Shown piece after piece: positions 1 to 10,168 of a stretch of DNA of 64,000 nt. This DNA is from Arthrobacter globiformis NBRC 12137 (GTDB lineage Bacteria > Actinomycetota > Actinomycetes > Actinomycetales > Micrococcaceae): NCBI RefSeq assembly GCF_000238915.1, contig NZ_BAEG01000058.1, forward strand, positions 40,643 to 104,642. Direction: 5' to 3'. Every line of letters starts with the position of its first letter. Position 1 is the stretch's first letter. Below the pieces are notes generated by a model. It had not been told where the DNA came from. It was given only the letters and a program-made list of their open reading frames with translations, and searched no databases. Both the position numbers and the translations under genes were made by a program.

Positions 1-783
1 GTTTCCGGCCATGGTTGCGAGTTCCCGTTCGGATACCCGCCGGGCTCCGGCCCGGTTGACGGCGTACACCACGGGCCAGAGCTGCCGCACGGGGTCGGGA
101 CCGCCGGTGGCGGAGTCGTCGTCGGCTGCGTCGTACAGGGATTCGACGGCCACGGCGATCGCTTCGTCCTCGGGCAGGTTCGGCCGCCAGAGCTTCTTGA
201 GGGCGCCGCGGGCGAACATGGATCCGGAGCCCACGGCGTGGTGTTCCTGTTCCTCGTAGCGGCCGCCGGTCACGTCATAGGAGAAGAGCCTGCCTATGCC
301 GGCGGCAGTGTCGAAGCCCGCGAAGAGCGGGACCACGGCGAGGCCCTGCAGCGCCATCGGCAGGTTGCCCCGGATCATGGCGCCGAGCCGGTTTGCCTTG
401 CCGTCCAGGCTCAGGAGGGTGCCCTCGATCTTCTCGTAGTGCTCGAGCTCCACCTGGAACAGGCGGGTAAGGTCGATTGCGATGCCTGCCGTGCCGGCGA
501 TTCCGAGGACCGAATACTGGTCGGCGGGAAAGACTTTTTCGATGTGCCGGCTGGCGATGATGTTGCCCATGGTGGCCCGGCGGTCGCCGGCCATCACGAT
601 GCCGCCCGCGTAGGTCATGGCCACGATGGTGGTGGCGTGGGGCACGCCGAGGGGCTGGCCGGCGGGCGTGCCCGACGCGAATGGTGTGTATTGGGGAAGC
701 AGTTCCGGACGGTCGCGTTGGAGATGCTCAGTGAACGACGACGTCGAGTGGGCGGCTACCTTGTTGGCTGTTGTCTCCTGCAC
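1..783 (-). CDS. prcB: Proteasome subunit beta PrcB (C-terminus cut by window edge)
   Basis: Catalytic beta subunit of the 20S proteasome, which degrades pupylated proteins in the cytoplasm. The reading frame is open from a GTG at 783 (GAAGGAG seven bases upstream) to the left edge of the window, 261 codons. The first ~50 residues form a propeptide. The mature chain should begin at Thr51 of [12 protein letters not shown], the N-terminal nucleophile threonine, followed by the family stretch [11 protein letters not shown]. Mycobacterial PrcB has His-Gly before the threonine; here it is His-Ala. It lies downstream of pup in the same orientation. prcA is expected just beyond the window edge. Family assignment is secure; only the last few residues are missing. 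Confidence 0.96.
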   Translation of the reverse strand, partial: MQETTANKVAAHSTSSFTEHLQRDRPELLPQYTPFASGTPAGQPLGVPHATTIVAMTYAGGIVMAGDRRATMGNIIASRHIEKVFPADQYSVLGIAGTAGIAIDLTRLFQVELEHYEKIEGTLLSLDGKANRLGAMIRGNLPMALQGLAVVPLFAGFDTAAGIGRLFSYDVTGGRYEEQEHHAVGSGSMFARGALKKLWRPNLPEDEAIAVAVESLYDAADDDSATGGPDPVRQLWPVVYAVNRAGARRVSERELATMAGN

Positions 784-867
784 TGGTGCACTCCTTCAAC
801 GTGATACTTCAGCGGCTGTCCGGTACCTCTGGCCTCCGTGCCCGGTGCGGGTGGTGTCGCTGCCGGT

Positions 868-1068
868 CTACTGGCCGCCCTTTTGGACGAACGCCCGGAC
901 GAATTCCTCCGCGTTGGACTCCAGGACGCCGTCGATCTCGTCGAGGAGATCGTCAACACCCTGTGTCGAGGCGGATGCCTGGCCTTCTGCGGGCTCCGGC
1001 GGTGCGGGGACCTCTTCCTCGACCTCGGTGTCGCGTGGCTGCGGCTGCTGCTGCTCCTGGCCTGCCAT
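868..1068 (-). CDS. pup: Prokaryotic ubiquitin-like protein Pup
   Basis: Protein tag that is ligated to lysines of target proteins and read by the ARC/Mpa ATPase for proteasomal degradation. It has 66 residues, is very acidic, and ends in Gly-Gly-Gln. In this family the terminal Gln must be deamidated by Dop before PafA can ligate it. The central VDDLLDEIDGVLESNAEEFV segment is the helix that pairs with the coiled coil of the ATPase. I chose the ATG at 1068 (MAGQEQQQ) because AAGGAGAAGG lies directly upstream; a longer frame from 1095 exists but lacks such a site. It sits between dop and prcB, the standard actinobacterial order. Confidence 0.97.
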   Translation of the reverse strand: MAGQEQQQPQPRDTEVEEEVPAPPEPAEGQASASTQGVDDLLDEIDGVLESNAEEFVRAFVQKGGQ

Positions 1069-1152
1069 GTCCTTCTCCTTCATCCAGTCCCCCATTACGG
1101 AGGGACATCCTGTATGCCCATATTGCCACGCAAAGGGCCTCTGCGGGGTGCA

Positions 1153-2826
1153 TTATGCCTGTGGCGGAGCCGGTGCCGATCCGAGCAGTTCTGCAAGGAA
1201 CGGTCCTGCCTCGCGGTGCCTGGAAAACAGCCCCCCGGTCAGCGCCTTCGTGCCGCGCAGCGGCTCCCGGGTGGGGACGCGCTGCAGTCTTCCGTATCCC
1301 GGTACGTCGAAGATCACCGAGTCCCAGCTGGCCCCCACGACGTCCTTGCTGAAGCTGCTGACGCAGCGTCCGCGGAAGTACGCGCGGGTGTCCGACGGCG
1401 GTTCCGTCACCGCTGCTGCGATGTCGGCGTCGTCCACGATTCGCTGCATCCGGTTGCGTGACAGCAGGCGGTAGTAGAGACCCTTCTCGGGCCGAAGGTC
1501 GGCCCACTGCAGATCCACCAGTCCGAGCCGGGCGTCATCCCACTGGAGCCCGTCGCGTTGGCGGTAGCCCTCCAGGATGGACAGTTTGGCCAGCCACTCC
1601 ACCGACGTGGCGGCAGCGGCCCGGTCGCTGTCCAACTGGGTCAGGGTGGTGGCCCACCGCTCCAGCACGGCATGGGTGTGGCCGTCGCCGTCAACGGCGT
1701 CCGAGACACCCGTGTCCTGGGCGAGCTTGGCAGCGGCCTCGTGGTACATCCACTGCAGGTCCAGGGCCGTTACCCGGCGGCCGTCCAGGAGCCTGATCCT
1801 GGTGGTGAGGGTGGTGTCGTGGCTGATGGCCTGCAGTGCGCCCACGGGCTCGTGGACCTCAATCCGCGGCGCGAGGCCCGCCTCGATCAGGCTCAGCACC
1901 ATGGCGGTGGTCCCGAACTTCAGGTAGTTGGATACCTGGCTCAGGTTGGCGTCGCCGATGATGACGTGCAGCCGCCGGTACTTGTCTGCCGTGGCATGGG
2001 GCTCGTCGCGGGTGTTGATGATGGGGCGCCGGATGGTGGTCTCAAGGCCCACCTCCGCCTCGAAGAAGTCCGCCCGCTGGCTGATCTGGTAGCCGGGCCG
2101 GGAGCTGTCCTGGCCCATGCCCACCCGCCCCGAGCCGCAGATGATCTGCCGCGACACGAAGAAGGGGGTCAGCCCGCGGACAATGTCGCCGAACGGCACG
2201 GACCGCGGCATCAGGTAGTTTTCGTGCGACCCATAGGACACGGACTTGTTGTCGGTGTTGTTCTTGTAGAGGTTGACGGCGGGAAGTTCCGTGTCGCTTG
2301 CCAGCCTGCGGACCGCAGCCAGGCCCACGAGGTCCCCGGCTGCGTCCCAGGCGACTGCCGCCGCGGGGTTGGTGACCTCCGGGCTGGAGTACTCAGGGTG
2401 GGCGTGGTCGACGTAGAGCCGGGCCCCGTTGCCGAGCACCATGTTCATCAGCAGCGAGCCCGATTCGTCCTCGCCGTCGAGCTCGAGCTCTTCCCGGCCG
2501 TAGGCAAGCGCCACGGCCTCGGCGTCCAGCACGGGCGGCTGGTCCGTCAGCTGGCTCGGATGGGCCTGGCCGCGTTCGAGGGTCCAGCCGCGGGCGTCGT
2601 GCAGCGGCTCCTCGTCCGTGTAGTCCCAGCGGGTTTCAGCGCCGCCGGCAGCCCTGAGCCGCGTGACCTGGGCGTAGGCCTGGACCACCCGGGCGGACAT
2701 CATGGTGGCATTGGCGCCCGGTGCGGCCGGCGCGTGAATCCCGTATTCGGTTTCCGACCCCATGACCCGCATGGCGCCGCCGGCCGGCAGGCCACCTCCC
2801 AGCGCCGATTCGGAGCCGGCCGTCAC
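1153..2826 (-). CDS. dop: Pup deamidase/depupylase Dop
   Basis: Dop deamidates the C-terminal Gln of Pup and removes Pup from substrates. It belongs to the glutamine-synthetase-like carboxylate-amine ligase family shared with PafA. Visible family motifs are [12 protein letters not shown] near the N-terminus, [26 protein letters not shown] and [20 protein letters not shown]. The length of 557 residues is slightly above that usual for Dop. The GTG at 2826 overlaps the TGA of the ATPase gene by four bases, suggesting translational coupling. An internal ATG at 2772 ([11 protein letters not shown]) would match the usual N-terminus better but has no well-placed ribosome site. PafA, the ligase partner, is not in the window. 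Confidence 0.95.
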   Translation of the reverse strand: MTAGSESALGGGLPAGGAMRVMGSETEYGIHAPAAPGANATMMSARVVQAYAQVTRLRAAGGAETRWDYTDEEPLHDARGWTLERGQAHPSQLTDQPPVLDAEAVALAYGREELELDGEDESGSLLMNMVLGNGARLYVDHAHPEYSSPEVTNPAAAVAWDAAGDLVGLAAVRRLASDTELPAVNLYKNNTDNKSVSYGSHENYLMPRSVPFGDIVRGLTPFFVSRQIICGSGRVGMGQDSSRPGYQISQRADFFEAEVGLETTIRRPIINTRDEPHATADKYRRLHVIIGDANLSQVSNYLKFGTTAMVLSLIEAGLAPRIEVHEPVGALQAISHDTTLTTRIRLLDGRRVTALDLQWMYHEAAAKLAQDTGVSDAVDGDGHTHAVLERWATTLTQLDSDRAAAATSVEWLAKLSILEGYRQRDGLQWDDARLGLVDLQWADLRPEKGLYYRLLSRNRMQRIVDDADIAAAVTEPPSDTRAYFRGRCVSSFSKDVVGASWDSVIFDVPGYGRLQRVPTREPLRGTKALTGGLFSRHREAGPFLAELLGSAPAPPQA

Positions 2827-4568
2827 AGGTACTGGCCCGTGTTGGGCATGGTCTCGATGGATTTGCCGGGCTCCTGACCGGCCTTGCCCTGGACGATGGT
2901 GCGGATGTAGGTGATGCGCTCACCCTTCTTGCCGGAGATGCGTGCCCAGTCATCCGGATTGGTGGTGTTGGGCATGTCCTCATGCTCGCGGAACTCATCG
3001 ACGACGGCGCGCAGCAGGTGGTCGATGCGCAGGCCCTTCTGCTGGGTGGTCAGGAGGTCCTTGATGGCGTACTTCTTGGCACGGTCTACAACGTTCTGCA
3101 CCACGGCCCCGGAGTTGAAGTCCTTGAAGTACAGCATCTCGGTGTCGCCGTTGGCGTAGGTGACTTCCAGGAACTCGTTGGATTTCTCCGTTGAGTACAT
3201 CGACTCCACGGTCCGCTGGACCATGGCGTCGACGGTGGCCAGCACATCGCCGTCGTGTTCCACCAGGTCATCCTCGTGGAACGGCAGGTCCGGGGTGATG
3301 TACTTCCGGAAGATGTCCGCCGCGGCCTCGGCGTCGGGGCGCTGGATCTTGACCTTCACGTCGAGGCGGCCGGGGCGCAGGATGGCGGGGTCGATCATGT
3401 CCTCGCGGTTGGAGGCACCGATGACAATGACGTTGTCCAGCCGCTCCACCCCGTCGATCTCGCTCAGCAGCTGCGGCACAATCGTCGTTTCGACGTCGGA
3501 GGAGATGCCCGTGCCGCGGGTGCGGAAAAGCGAATCCATCTCGTCGAAGAAAACCACTACGGGGCTGCCGTCCGAGGCTTTTTCGCGGGCCCGGGAGAAG
3601 ATCAGCCGGATGTGGCGTTCGGTTTCGCCGACGTACTTGTCCAGGAGCTCGGGTCCCTTGATGTTCAGGAAGTAGCTCTTGAGGTCGATGTTGCCCGAGC
3701 GTTCCGCGGCGCGGGCGGCCAAAGAGTTCGCCACGGCCTTCGCGATGAGGGTCTTGCCGCAGCCCGGAGGCCCGTACAGCAGGATGCCCTTGGGTGCCTT
3801 GAGCCCGTGTTCGCGGTAGAGGTCAGGGTGCAGGAACGGCAATTCGATGGCGTCCCGGATCTGTTCGATCTGCGGGCCGAGGCCGCCGATGTCCTCGTAG
3901 GTGATGTCCGGGACTTCCTCCAGGACGAGGTTCTCCACCTCGGACCGCGGGACCTTTTCGAGGGCGTACCCGGTGCGGGAATCAATGGACAGGGCATCGC
4001 CCACGCGCAGCTTCTCGCTCAGCAGCGGGCCAGCGAGCCGGATGACGCGCTCCTCATCGGCACGGCCCAGCACCAAAGCGCGGTCCGGGCCGAGCATCTC
4101 CTTGAGCGTGACGAGTTCGCCCGCACGCTCGTAACCCAGGCCGGCCACCACCAGGAGAGCCTCGTTGAGGAGGACCTCCTGGCCGACCGCCAGCTGGTTG
4201 ATGTTGACCAGCGGGCTGACGCCAACGCGCATTTTGCGCCCGGCGTTGAAGATGTCCACCGATTCCTCGGTGGCTGCCTGGCCGTTGCCGGCGGCCTGGC
4301 GCCGCGGGTTCAGCTGGAGGATGGTGCCGAAACTGTACGGCGGCTGCCCCTCCTGGTCGAGGGCATTCTTCAGCCGGAGTATTTCGGCCTTGGCAGTTTC
4401 CAGCATTGCCACGAGCTTGGAGTTGTTCTGCGTGGCAGCGGCCAGTTGGCGGTCGATATGCCTCAGTTTGTCCCTGAGGATATTGACCTGCCGGTCCGCG
4501 ACAGACAGTTCGTTGGCGCCAGCCTGCTCAGCCGGCGTAGGCACGGAGTCATTGTTTGGCGTCTCCAT
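2823..4568 (-). CDS. arc: Proteasome-associated AAA+ ATPase ARC/Mpa
   Basis: Hexameric ATPase that recognises Pup, unfolds the tagged protein and feeds it into the 20S proteasome. The 581 residues read as an N-terminal coiled coil (about 22-72), OB-fold region (about 75-205), then the AAA domain with Walker A GPPGCGKT (266-273), Walker [10 protein letters not shown] (337-345) and the second region of homology ending in RPGRLD. The protein ends in GQYL, the C-terminal motif that docks into the proteasome alpha ring. It starts at an ATG 82 bases downstream of the trmI stop and overlaps dop by four bases. Transcription presumably runs trmI-arc-dop-pup-prcB. Confidence 0.97.
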   Translation of the reverse strand: METPNNDSVPTPAEQAGANELSVADRQVNILRDKLRHIDRQLAAATQNNSKLVAMLETAKAEILRLKNALDQEGQPPYSFGTILQLNPRRQAAGNGQAATEESVDIFNAGRKMRVGVSPLVNINQLAVGQEVLLNEALLVVAGLGYERAGELVTLKEMLGPDRALVLGRADEERVIRLAGPLLSEKLRVGDALSIDSRTGYALEKVPRSEVENLVLEEVPDITYEDIGGLGPQIEQIRDAIELPFLHPDLYREHGLKAPKGILLYGPPGCGKTLIAKAVANSLAARAAERSGNIDLKSYFLNIKGPELLDKYVGETERHIRLIFSRAREKASDGSPVVVFFDEMDSLFRTRGTGISSDVETTIVPQLLSEIDGVERLDNVIVIGASNREDMIDPAILRPGRLDVKVKIQRPDAEAAADIFRKYITPDLPFHEDDLVEHDGDVLATVDAMVQRTVESMYSTEKSNEFLEVTYANGDTEMLYFKDFNSGAVVQNVVDRAKKYAIKDLLTTQQKGLRIDHLLRAVVDEFREHEDMPNTTNPDDWARISGKKGERITYIRTIVQGKAGQEPGKSIETMPNTGQYL

Positions 4569-4650
4569 GATGCATCAGCCCCTTCCTACGCTTCTCTTAA
4601 GACCATAGCCCCAAGTTGGCTGGTAGAGCCGACGACATCCGAAATACGGA

Positions 4651-5718
4651 CTAGTTTGTGATCTCCGGGTCGTCCTTGACGTTGGTGCCGGCGATCGCGT
4701 CCCGCGCTGCCCGGCGGAGCTTCTTGTCGGAGACGAGGCGCTCCCCGACGGCGCCCGGTGTCCAGGCGTTGACGTCCTCTTCGTTGAACTCGGTCTTGGA
4801 CGGGCGCCGCTTCACGGAGATGCCCGTAACGCCGTCAGCGAGCCGCCGCGTGACCAGCAGGAAGCCGGTGTGGGCAACCATGCGGTGGTCGGGGCGGACG
4901 GCCAGCCCTTCGAGGTGCCAGCCGCGGACCATGGATTCCCAGGCGTCCGGCTCGGTGAAGCGGCCGTCGGCGCGGATGGCTTCCGCCGTGCGGGAAAGCT
5001 GGGTGACGGTGGCGACGTAGTTGATCCACACGCCGCCGGGGGCCAGGACGGTGGCCACGGCGTCGAGGCATTCCCAGGGTGCCAGCATGTCGAGGACCAC
5101 ACGGTCGATGGACCCGGGCTCTTCGGCACGGACCACTTCCTCCTGGAAGTCGCCGATGGAGATCTGCCAGGCCGGGTGCGGGCCGCCGAAGATGGTCTCC
5201 ACGTTGCCGCGGGCGATGGCGGCGAATTCCTCGCGGCGTTCGAAGGAATGCAGGTAGCCCTGGTCCCCCACCGCACGCAGCAGCGAGATGGAGAGCGCAC
5301 CTGAGCCCACGCCCGCCTCCACGACGCGGGCGCCCGGGAAGATGTCAGCCATGGTGATGATCTGGCCGGCGTCCTTCGGGTAGACCACGGCGGCGCCGCG
5401 GGGCATGGACAGGACGAAGTCGGACAGCAGCGGGCGGAGCGTCTGGTACTGCTGGCCGACGTTGTTCACCACTACCGAGCCGTCCACCTTGCCGATGATG
5501 TCATCGTGGTTGAGGAAGCCCCGGTGGGTGTGGAACGCTCCGCCGGCCTCGAGGCTGATGGTGTTCATTCGCCCGCGCTCGTCCGTCAGCTGGACCCGTT
5601 CGCCTTCGCGGAAGGGGCCCCGCCGCCGGGCAGCACCCACCGGCTGGTCCGCCGTTCCGGCTGCAGTGCCGGAAGGAAGGCCCGTGCTGGTTCCGTTGGC
5701 GGCAGATTCGCTGCTCAT
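4651..5718 (-). CDS. trmI: tRNA (adenine-58-N1)-methyltransferase TrmI
   Basis: SAM-dependent enzyme that makes m1A58 in the T-loop of tRNAs. The 355-residue product carries the SAM-binding stretch ARVVEAGVGSGALSISLLRAVG and the downstream VVLDMLAPWECLDAVA motif seen in TrmI/Gcd14 proteins, after an N-terminal beta-barrel region (GPFREGERVQLTDERG). I chose the ATG at 5718 (MSSESAANG) because AGGAG/GAGGAC lie 8-14 bases upstream; the frame is open further upstream without a better site. It is the first gene of the pup-proteasome operon, a position conserved in actinobacteria. Confidence 0.93.
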   Translation of the reverse strand: MSSESAANGTSTGLPSGTAAGTADQPVGAARRRGPFREGERVQLTDERGRMNTISLEAGGAFHTHRGFLNHDDIIGKVDGSVVVNNVGQQYQTLRPLLSDFVLSMPRGAAVVYPKDAGQIITMADIFPGARVVEAGVGSGALSISLLRAVGDQGYLHSFERREEFAAIARGNVETIFGGPHPAWQISIGDFQEEVVRAEEPGSIDRVVLDMLAPWECLDAVATVLAPGGVWINYVATVTQLSRTAEAIRADGRFTEPDAWESMVRGWHLEGLAVRPDHRMVAHTGFLLVTRRLADGVTGISVKRRPSKTEFNEEDVNAWTPGAVGERLVSDKKLRRAARDAIAGTNVKDDPEITN

Positions 5719-5847
5719 GACTGTGTCCTCGCTCCTGTGAAAGCTGTTTTGGCGTGCACCGTGGCGGTCGGGCAGGGCGCCGTGCACCCGCTGCCGATTT
5801 CACGACCGGCACGTAACTCTACCGGTTCCGGCCGCGCCGGCGAGTGT

Positions 5848-7017
5848 TTAGCGGGAGGCCTTGCCTGTTATGGCCGTCACCACGGTGGATTGGCGCAGCA
5901 GGCCGGTGACCCGCCCGTTGTGGTCAACCACCGCATAATCGTGTCCCTCAAGCTGCGCCAGGTACTGGAGCAGCTCCTGCCCTTTGGACCATTCCGGTAC
6001 GTAGGCACCGGCGCCGAGCGGGTAGGCCACCGCTCCGGCGGGGGTGGTGCCGGCCATGGCGACGGGCACCGCGGCCAGTGCGGCGGGGTCCACCACGCTG
6101 CTAGGCCTGCCGTCCGGAGCGCAGAGCACCACGGCGGTCTGACCGCCTGCCGACACGTTCAGGACGTCGCCGACGCTGACTGTCTCGGAGAGGCCGACGG
6201 CGGGTTCGGCCAGCGCGGCGGCGCTCACCAGGTGGAGCCGGCTGCGCAGGCGGCCCTGCTGGATTGAGGCTGACGCGCCCATCCAGAGGAAGCCGCCGAC
6301 CAGGATGGTGATGAGCAGCATGCTGGTGTCCGGGACGTCTCCGCTGAGCAGCGGCCGGACAATGAAGTACAGGCCCAGGGCGATGACGATGATTCGGCCG
6401 CCCCAGCCCGCGGCGACCGTGCCTTTGGCGTGGCTGCCGGTGGCCTTCCAGACCGCGGATTCCACCAGGCGGCCGCCGTCCAGCGGCAGCCCGGGCAGCA
6501 CGTTGAAGATACCGATCACAAGGTTGGCCCAGAAGAAGATGTTCAGGAGGGTGTCCGCCACGCCGGACAGCCCGCCCGCGGAGATCACCAGCCACGCTGC
6601 ACCTGCGAGCACGAAGTTGGCGGCGGGCCCGGCCATGGCAACCAGCACGGACCGCCCGGGGGTTGCGGTGAAGCTTTCAAACTGGGTGTGGCCGCCCCAG
6701 AGGTTGAGCACGATTTTCTCGCTGGGCCAGCCGTAGATCTTGGCCGTCAGCGCGTGCGCCAGTTCATGGACGAGGACCGACAGCAGGAGCAGGACGGCGT
6801 AGGCGAACGCCACGTAGTACGCCCCGATGCCCAGCGACGGGGTACCGTGCTGCAGCACGGGTCCGTATACGATCACCGTGAAGGCGGCGATGATGAACCA
6901 GGAGTAGGCCAGGACGATGGGAATGCCGGCGATCCTGCCGAGCGGGATGCCCTCGCGCCGGCTGTTCCTGGTCTGCACGCTCTGGGGCTGCTGACCGGAT
7001 CCCGCGGGATCAGACAC
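5848..7017 (-). CDS. Site-2 protease family (M50) integral membrane metalloprotease with C-terminal CBS-like part
   Basis: Intramembrane zinc metalloprotease. The zinc site is HELAH at residues 84-88 in the second hydrophobic segment. The third ligand is in the downstream NVLPGLPLDGGRLVE motif. About six hydrophobic segments cover residues 30-255. The C-terminal part, to residue 389, resembles a divergent CBS region, the architecture of SpoIVFB-like class 3 site-2 proteases that may sense nucleotides. The GTG start at 7017 is supported by AAGGAG eight bases upstream, just after the stop of the HAD gene at 7029, so the two are probably co-transcribed. The substrate is unknown. Confidence 0.88.
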   Translation of the reverse strand: MSDPAGSGQQPQSVQTRNSRREGIPLGRIAGIPIVLAYSWFIIAAFTVIVYGPVLQHGTPSLGIGAYYVAFAYAVLLLLSVLVHELAHALTAKIYGWPSEKIVLNLWGGHTQFESFTATPGRSVLVAMAGPAANFVLAGAAWLVISAGGLSGVADTLLNIFFWANLVIGIFNVLPGLPLDGGRLVESAVWKATGSHAKGTVAAGWGGRIIVIALGLYFIVRPLLSGDVPDTSMLLITILVGGFLWMGASASIQQGRLRSRLHLVSAAALAEPAVGLSETVSVGDVLNVSAGGQTAVVLCAPDGRPSSVVDPAALAAVPVAMAGTTPAGAVAYPLGAGAYVPEWSKGQELLQYLAQLEGHDYAVVDHNGRVTGLLRQSTVVTAITGKASR

Positions 7018-7028
7018 GTTCCGGCTCC

Positions 7029-7757
7029 TTAGTTAACGTTTTCGAAGGTTGCCGCCGGCTCGCGCGAGCCGAGGCGGAGCCTCACCAGCTCCTCGAGTTC
7101 GGCCACACTGCGGTCCGTGAGGGTGTCCCACGTGAACCGGCGGACGTCGTCCGGCAGCGGCACGATGTGCGGGATTGCGACGGTCACCGCTCCGGATGCC
7201 ACGGCAGCGGCGACGCCCGGCGCCGAGTCCTCCAGCGCCACGCAGTGGTCGACGGTGAGCTCAGGGTCCTGCTGCTTGAGCAGGTCCACAGCCTTGAGGT
7301 AAGCCTCCGGGTGCGGTTTGCCGTGGGTTACCGTGTCGCCGGTAATGAGGAACTCGAAGTAAGGCCGGGGAAGGCTCGCCACAATTTCGCGGGCCAGCGG
7401 TGCCTCTGACATGGTCACAAGGGCACAACGCACGCCGGCGCTGAAAAGTTCATCCAGCAGCTCCCGGGCCCCTGGGCGCCACGGCACGTTTTCCCGGACG
7501 CGGCTGATCACCTGGGCCGTCAGCGTGTCGATGATCTCGCGGATCTCCAGCCGCACGCCGGCGCGCTGGAGGATGCCGGCCGAGTGGACCAGTGATTGCC
7601 CCACGAGCTGCATGGCCTGCTCGTGCGACCACGTCCCCCCGTAGGCCTCAACAAGGTTGTGTTCGGCTTCGATCCAGTACGGTTCGGTGTCAACGATGGT
7701 GCCGTCCATGTCCCATAAAACGGCTTTGAGCAAGGGCTGAGTGGCGGCGGATTCCAT
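7029..7757 (-). CDS. HAD-family hydrolase (beta-phosphoglucomutase/phosphatase-like)
   Basis: Soluble phosphatase or phosphomutase of the haloacid dehalogenase superfamily, 242 residues. Motif I is LWDMDGTIVDTEPYW near residue 15, motif II is the TM(S) of CALVTMSEAPLA, the motif III lysine is in THGKPHPEAYLKA, and motif IV is ALEDSAPGVAAA. The helical cap between motifs I and II is typical of PGMB-like enzymes. The substrate cannot be read from sequence. The ATG at 7757 has TACAGT at 7770-7765, seven bases upstream, which fits a -10 box of a leaderless transcript. The frame is open far upstream over non-coding sequence, which I disregard. Confidence 0.85.
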   Translation of the reverse strand: MESAATQPLLKAVLWDMDGTIVDTEPYWIEAEHNLVEAYGGTWSHEQAMQLVGQSLVHSAGILQRAGVRLEIREIIDTLTAQVISRVRENVPWRPGARELLDELFSAGVRCALVTMSEAPLAREIVASLPRPYFEFLITGDTVTHGKPHPEAYLKAVDLLKQQDPELTVDHCVALEDSAPGVAAAVASGAVTVAIPHIVPLPDDVRRFTWDTLTDRSVAELEELVRLRLGSREPAATFENVN

Positions 7758-7919
7758 GCATTCCACTGTACCGGGCCGCCCGGCGGCGCCCTGCCGCGGG
7801 CCCTGGCCGTACGCCGTCGGCGAATTTCCCCGTCCCCGCACGGCGGAGAGGGGGGTTTGTCCGGATCTTCGGCGGTTCGTTCTATGCAACAGCAACACTT
7901 GTGGACGTAGGGTGAAGGG

Positions 7920-8825
7920 ATGAACAGCTTTGACGGAGATACCAACGAACCGGGCACCGCGCCTGAGACGGAGCAGCTGCTGCAGCCTGTTCCCGAGGGT
8001 CAGCGCATTACTGTGATGCTGGCTGCGTTCGAGGGCTGGAATGACGCGGGGGAAGCCGCCAGTGATGCGCTCCGTTACCTGAACAAGCTGTGGGGCGGGA
8101 AGAAGGTCGCGTCCATCGACGCCGACGAGTACTACGACTTCCAGTTCACCCGGCCCACCGTGCGCCGCACGGCGTCCGGTGAACGCAAAATCAAGTGGCC
8201 CTCCACGCGGATCTACAAGGCCAGCGCTCCCGGCACCAATGTGGATGTGATTTTCATCCAGGGCACCGAACCGTCCTATAAGTGGCGCGCGTATACAGCG
8301 GAACTGCTGGTTCACGCCGAAGCGCTTCATGTGGACTACGTGGTCCTGGTGGGTGCACTGCTGGCGGACGTGCCGCACAGCCGCCCCATCCCGGTCAGCA
8401 CGTCCACTGACGATGGCGCGCTGCGGGAACGGCTCAACCTTGAGGCCTCGCAGTATGAAGGGCCCGTGGGCATCGTCGGTGTGCTGTCCGAGGTTTCGCT
8501 GCTCGCCGGCATCCCCACGGTCTCGCTTTGGGCGGCGGTGCCGCACTACGTGGCCCAGGCCCCGTCACCCAAGGCGCAGCTGGCCCTCCTGCACCGCATC
8601 GAGGAACTGCTCCAGGTTCCGCTGGACACCCACGAGCTGGCCGAGGAGGCCGAGGCATGGGAGCGCGGCGTCAACGAACTGGCCACCGAGGATCCCGAGA
8701 TTGCTGCCTATGTAAGGCAGCTGGAGGAAGCGAAGGACACCGCTGACCTGCCCGAGGCCAGCGGTGAATCCATAGCGCGCGAGTTTGAGCGCTACCTGAA
8801 GCGGCGGGGCAAGGACAAGCCGTAG
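7920..8825 (+). CDS. PAC2 family protein (proteasome assembly chaperone-like fold)
   Basis: A 301-residue protein of the bacterial PAC2 family, named for similarity to a eukaryotic proteasome assembly chaperone; the biochemical role in actinobacteria is not settled. Diagnostic stretches are MLAAFEGWNDAGEAASDAL near residue 37, VDYVVLVGALLADVPHSRP, and GPVGIVGVLSEVSLLAGIP. The C-terminal third is helical and acidic. It is divergent from the HAD gene and only 7 kb from the pup-proteasome operon, which is suggestive but not proof of a link. TAGGGT at 7908-7913 lies six bases before the ATG, so the mRNA is probably leaderless; GAAGGG would be too close to serve as a ribosome site. Confidence 0.87.
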   Translation: MNSFDGDTNEPGTAPETEQLLQPVPEGQRITVMLAAFEGWNDAGEAASDALRYLNKLWGGKKVASIDADEYYDFQFTRPTVRRTASGERKIKWPSTRIYKASAPGTNVDVIFIQGTEPSYKWRAYTAELLVHAEALHVDYVVLVGALLADVPHSRPIPVSTSTDDGALRERLNLEASQYEGPVGIVGVLSEVSLLAGIPTVSLWAAVPHYVAQAPSPKAQLALLHRIEELLQVPLDTHELAEEAEAWERGVNELATEDPEIAAYVRQLEEAKDTADLPEASGESIAREFERYLKRRGKDKP

Positions 8826-8860
8826 GCTTCCGCCGTTTCGGGTACTACAGGTTTCGGCCG

Positions 8861-10153
8861 CTACAGTTCGACGCCGAGAAGCGCGTTGACGGCGTCGCGC
8901 ACCAGTGCCTGGTCTGCTTCGGACCCGCTGCCCGTGCTGTGGGACGCGGGGTTGTTCAGGGCAGCGTCTGCCCACTGGTCCACGGCGGCCAGCGCAGCGG
9001 GGGCGTCCAGGTCGTCGGCCAGGGCCCCTCGCATTTGCCCGATCAGTTCCGTGGCGGTTCCGGCCGGCGCCGCGGCCAGGGCTGAACGCCACCGTTTCAG
9101 GCGTGCCTTGGCCTCCTCGAAGCCTTCCGCCGTCCAGGACCAGTCGGACCGGTAGTGGTGCGCCAGGATGGCCAGGCGGATGGCTGCGGGTTCTTCGCCC
9201 GCAGCGCGCAGCTTGGAGACCAGGACGAGGTTGCCCTTGGACTTGGACATCTTCTCGCCGTCGAGTCCCACCATGCCGGCGTGGGCGAAGTGCTCGGCGA
9301 GGGGAACCCCGGACAGCGAGTAGGCATGCCCGGCACCCATCTCGTGGTGCGGGAAAACCAGGTCCGAGCCGCCGCCCTGCACGGTGAAGGGCGCGGGGAG
9401 GTACTTCTGGGCGATGACGGTGCACTCGATGTGCCAGCCGGGCCGGCCCTCCCCCAGTTCGCCGCCGGGCCAACTGGGCTCGCCGTCGCGGGCCACCCGC
9501 CACAGGAGGGGATCGAGGGCCTGGCGCTTGCCTGCCCGGCCGGGGTCGCCGCCCCGTTCGGCAAACAGCTCCAGCATCTCGGCTTCCGGCAGTCCGGAGA
9601 TTGCGCCGAGGCTCCAGGCGTCCACGCCGACGGCGTGCTTGCTGGCGGCCTCGACGTCGTAGTAGACGTCGCCGTCGGGCTCGCCCGGGGTGCCGTTAAC
9701 GCGGTAGGCCAGTCCCTGGTGCAGGAGCCGTTCAATGGCGGGGACGATCAGCGGCATGGCTTCAACGGCGCCGATGTAATGATCGGGGGCGATGACGTTG
9801 AGGGCTTCCATGTCTGTGCGGAAGAGCTCGATCTGGCTGGCCGCGAGCTCGCGCCAGTCGACGCCGGTTGCCTCTGCGCGCTCCAGCAGCGGGTCATCAA
9901 TGTCGGTGACGTTCTGGACGTAGGCAACCTGCTGGCCACCGTCGCGCCAGGCGCGGTTCAGCAGATCGAACGCGACATAGCTGGCGGCGTGACCCATGTG
10001 GGTCGCGTCATACGGGGTGATCCCGCAGACATACATCGACTTTGCGCCATCGGCGTTCAGGGTTACTGCGCGCTCTTCTGTTGTGTCAAACAAGCGGAGC
10101 GCGGGCATTTCCCCCGGCAGGACAGGCACGGGGCGGGAGATCCAGGACTTCAC
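8861..10153 (-). CDS. mshC: L-cysteine:1D-myo-inositol 2-amino-2-deoxy-alpha-D-glucopyranoside ligase MshC
   Basis: ATP-dependent ligase that joins cysteine to GlcN-Ins in mycothiol synthesis. It is a class I cysteinyl-tRNA synthetase relative that lacks the anticodon-binding domain. The 430-residue product has the Cys-containing N-terminal site [16 protein letters not shown] (zinc Cys plus HIGH-like THMGHA), [10 protein letters not shown], the second zinc ligand region, and EKMSKSKGN. The specific opening [12 protein letters not shown] and the truncated C-terminus separate it from CysS. The GTG at 10153 is preceded at six bases by TAGGCT (10165-10160), a leaderless promoter pattern. uppP lies just upstream on the same strand. 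Confidence 0.95.
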   Translation of the reverse strand: MKSWISRPVPVLPGEMPALRLFDTTEERAVTLNADGAKSMYVCGITPYDATHMGHAASYVAFDLLNRAWRDGGQQVAYVQNVTDIDDPLLERAEATGVDWRELAASQIELFRTDMEALNVIAPDHYIGAVEAMPLIVPAIERLLHQGLAYRVNGTPGEPDGDVYYDVEAASKHAVGVDAWSLGAISGLPEAEMLELFAERGGDPGRAGKRQALDPLLWRVARDGEPSWPGGELGEGRPGWHIECTVIAQKYLPAPFTVQGGGSDLVFPHHEMGAGHAYSLSGVPLAEHFAHAGMVGLDGEKMSKSKGNLVLVSKLRAAGEEPAAIRLAILAHHYRSDWSWTAEGFEEAKARLKRWRSALAAAPAGTATELIGQMRGALADDLDAPAALAAVDQWADAALNNPASHSTGSGSEADQALVRDAVNALLGVEL

Positions 10154-10168
10154 AGACCAAGCCTAGTG

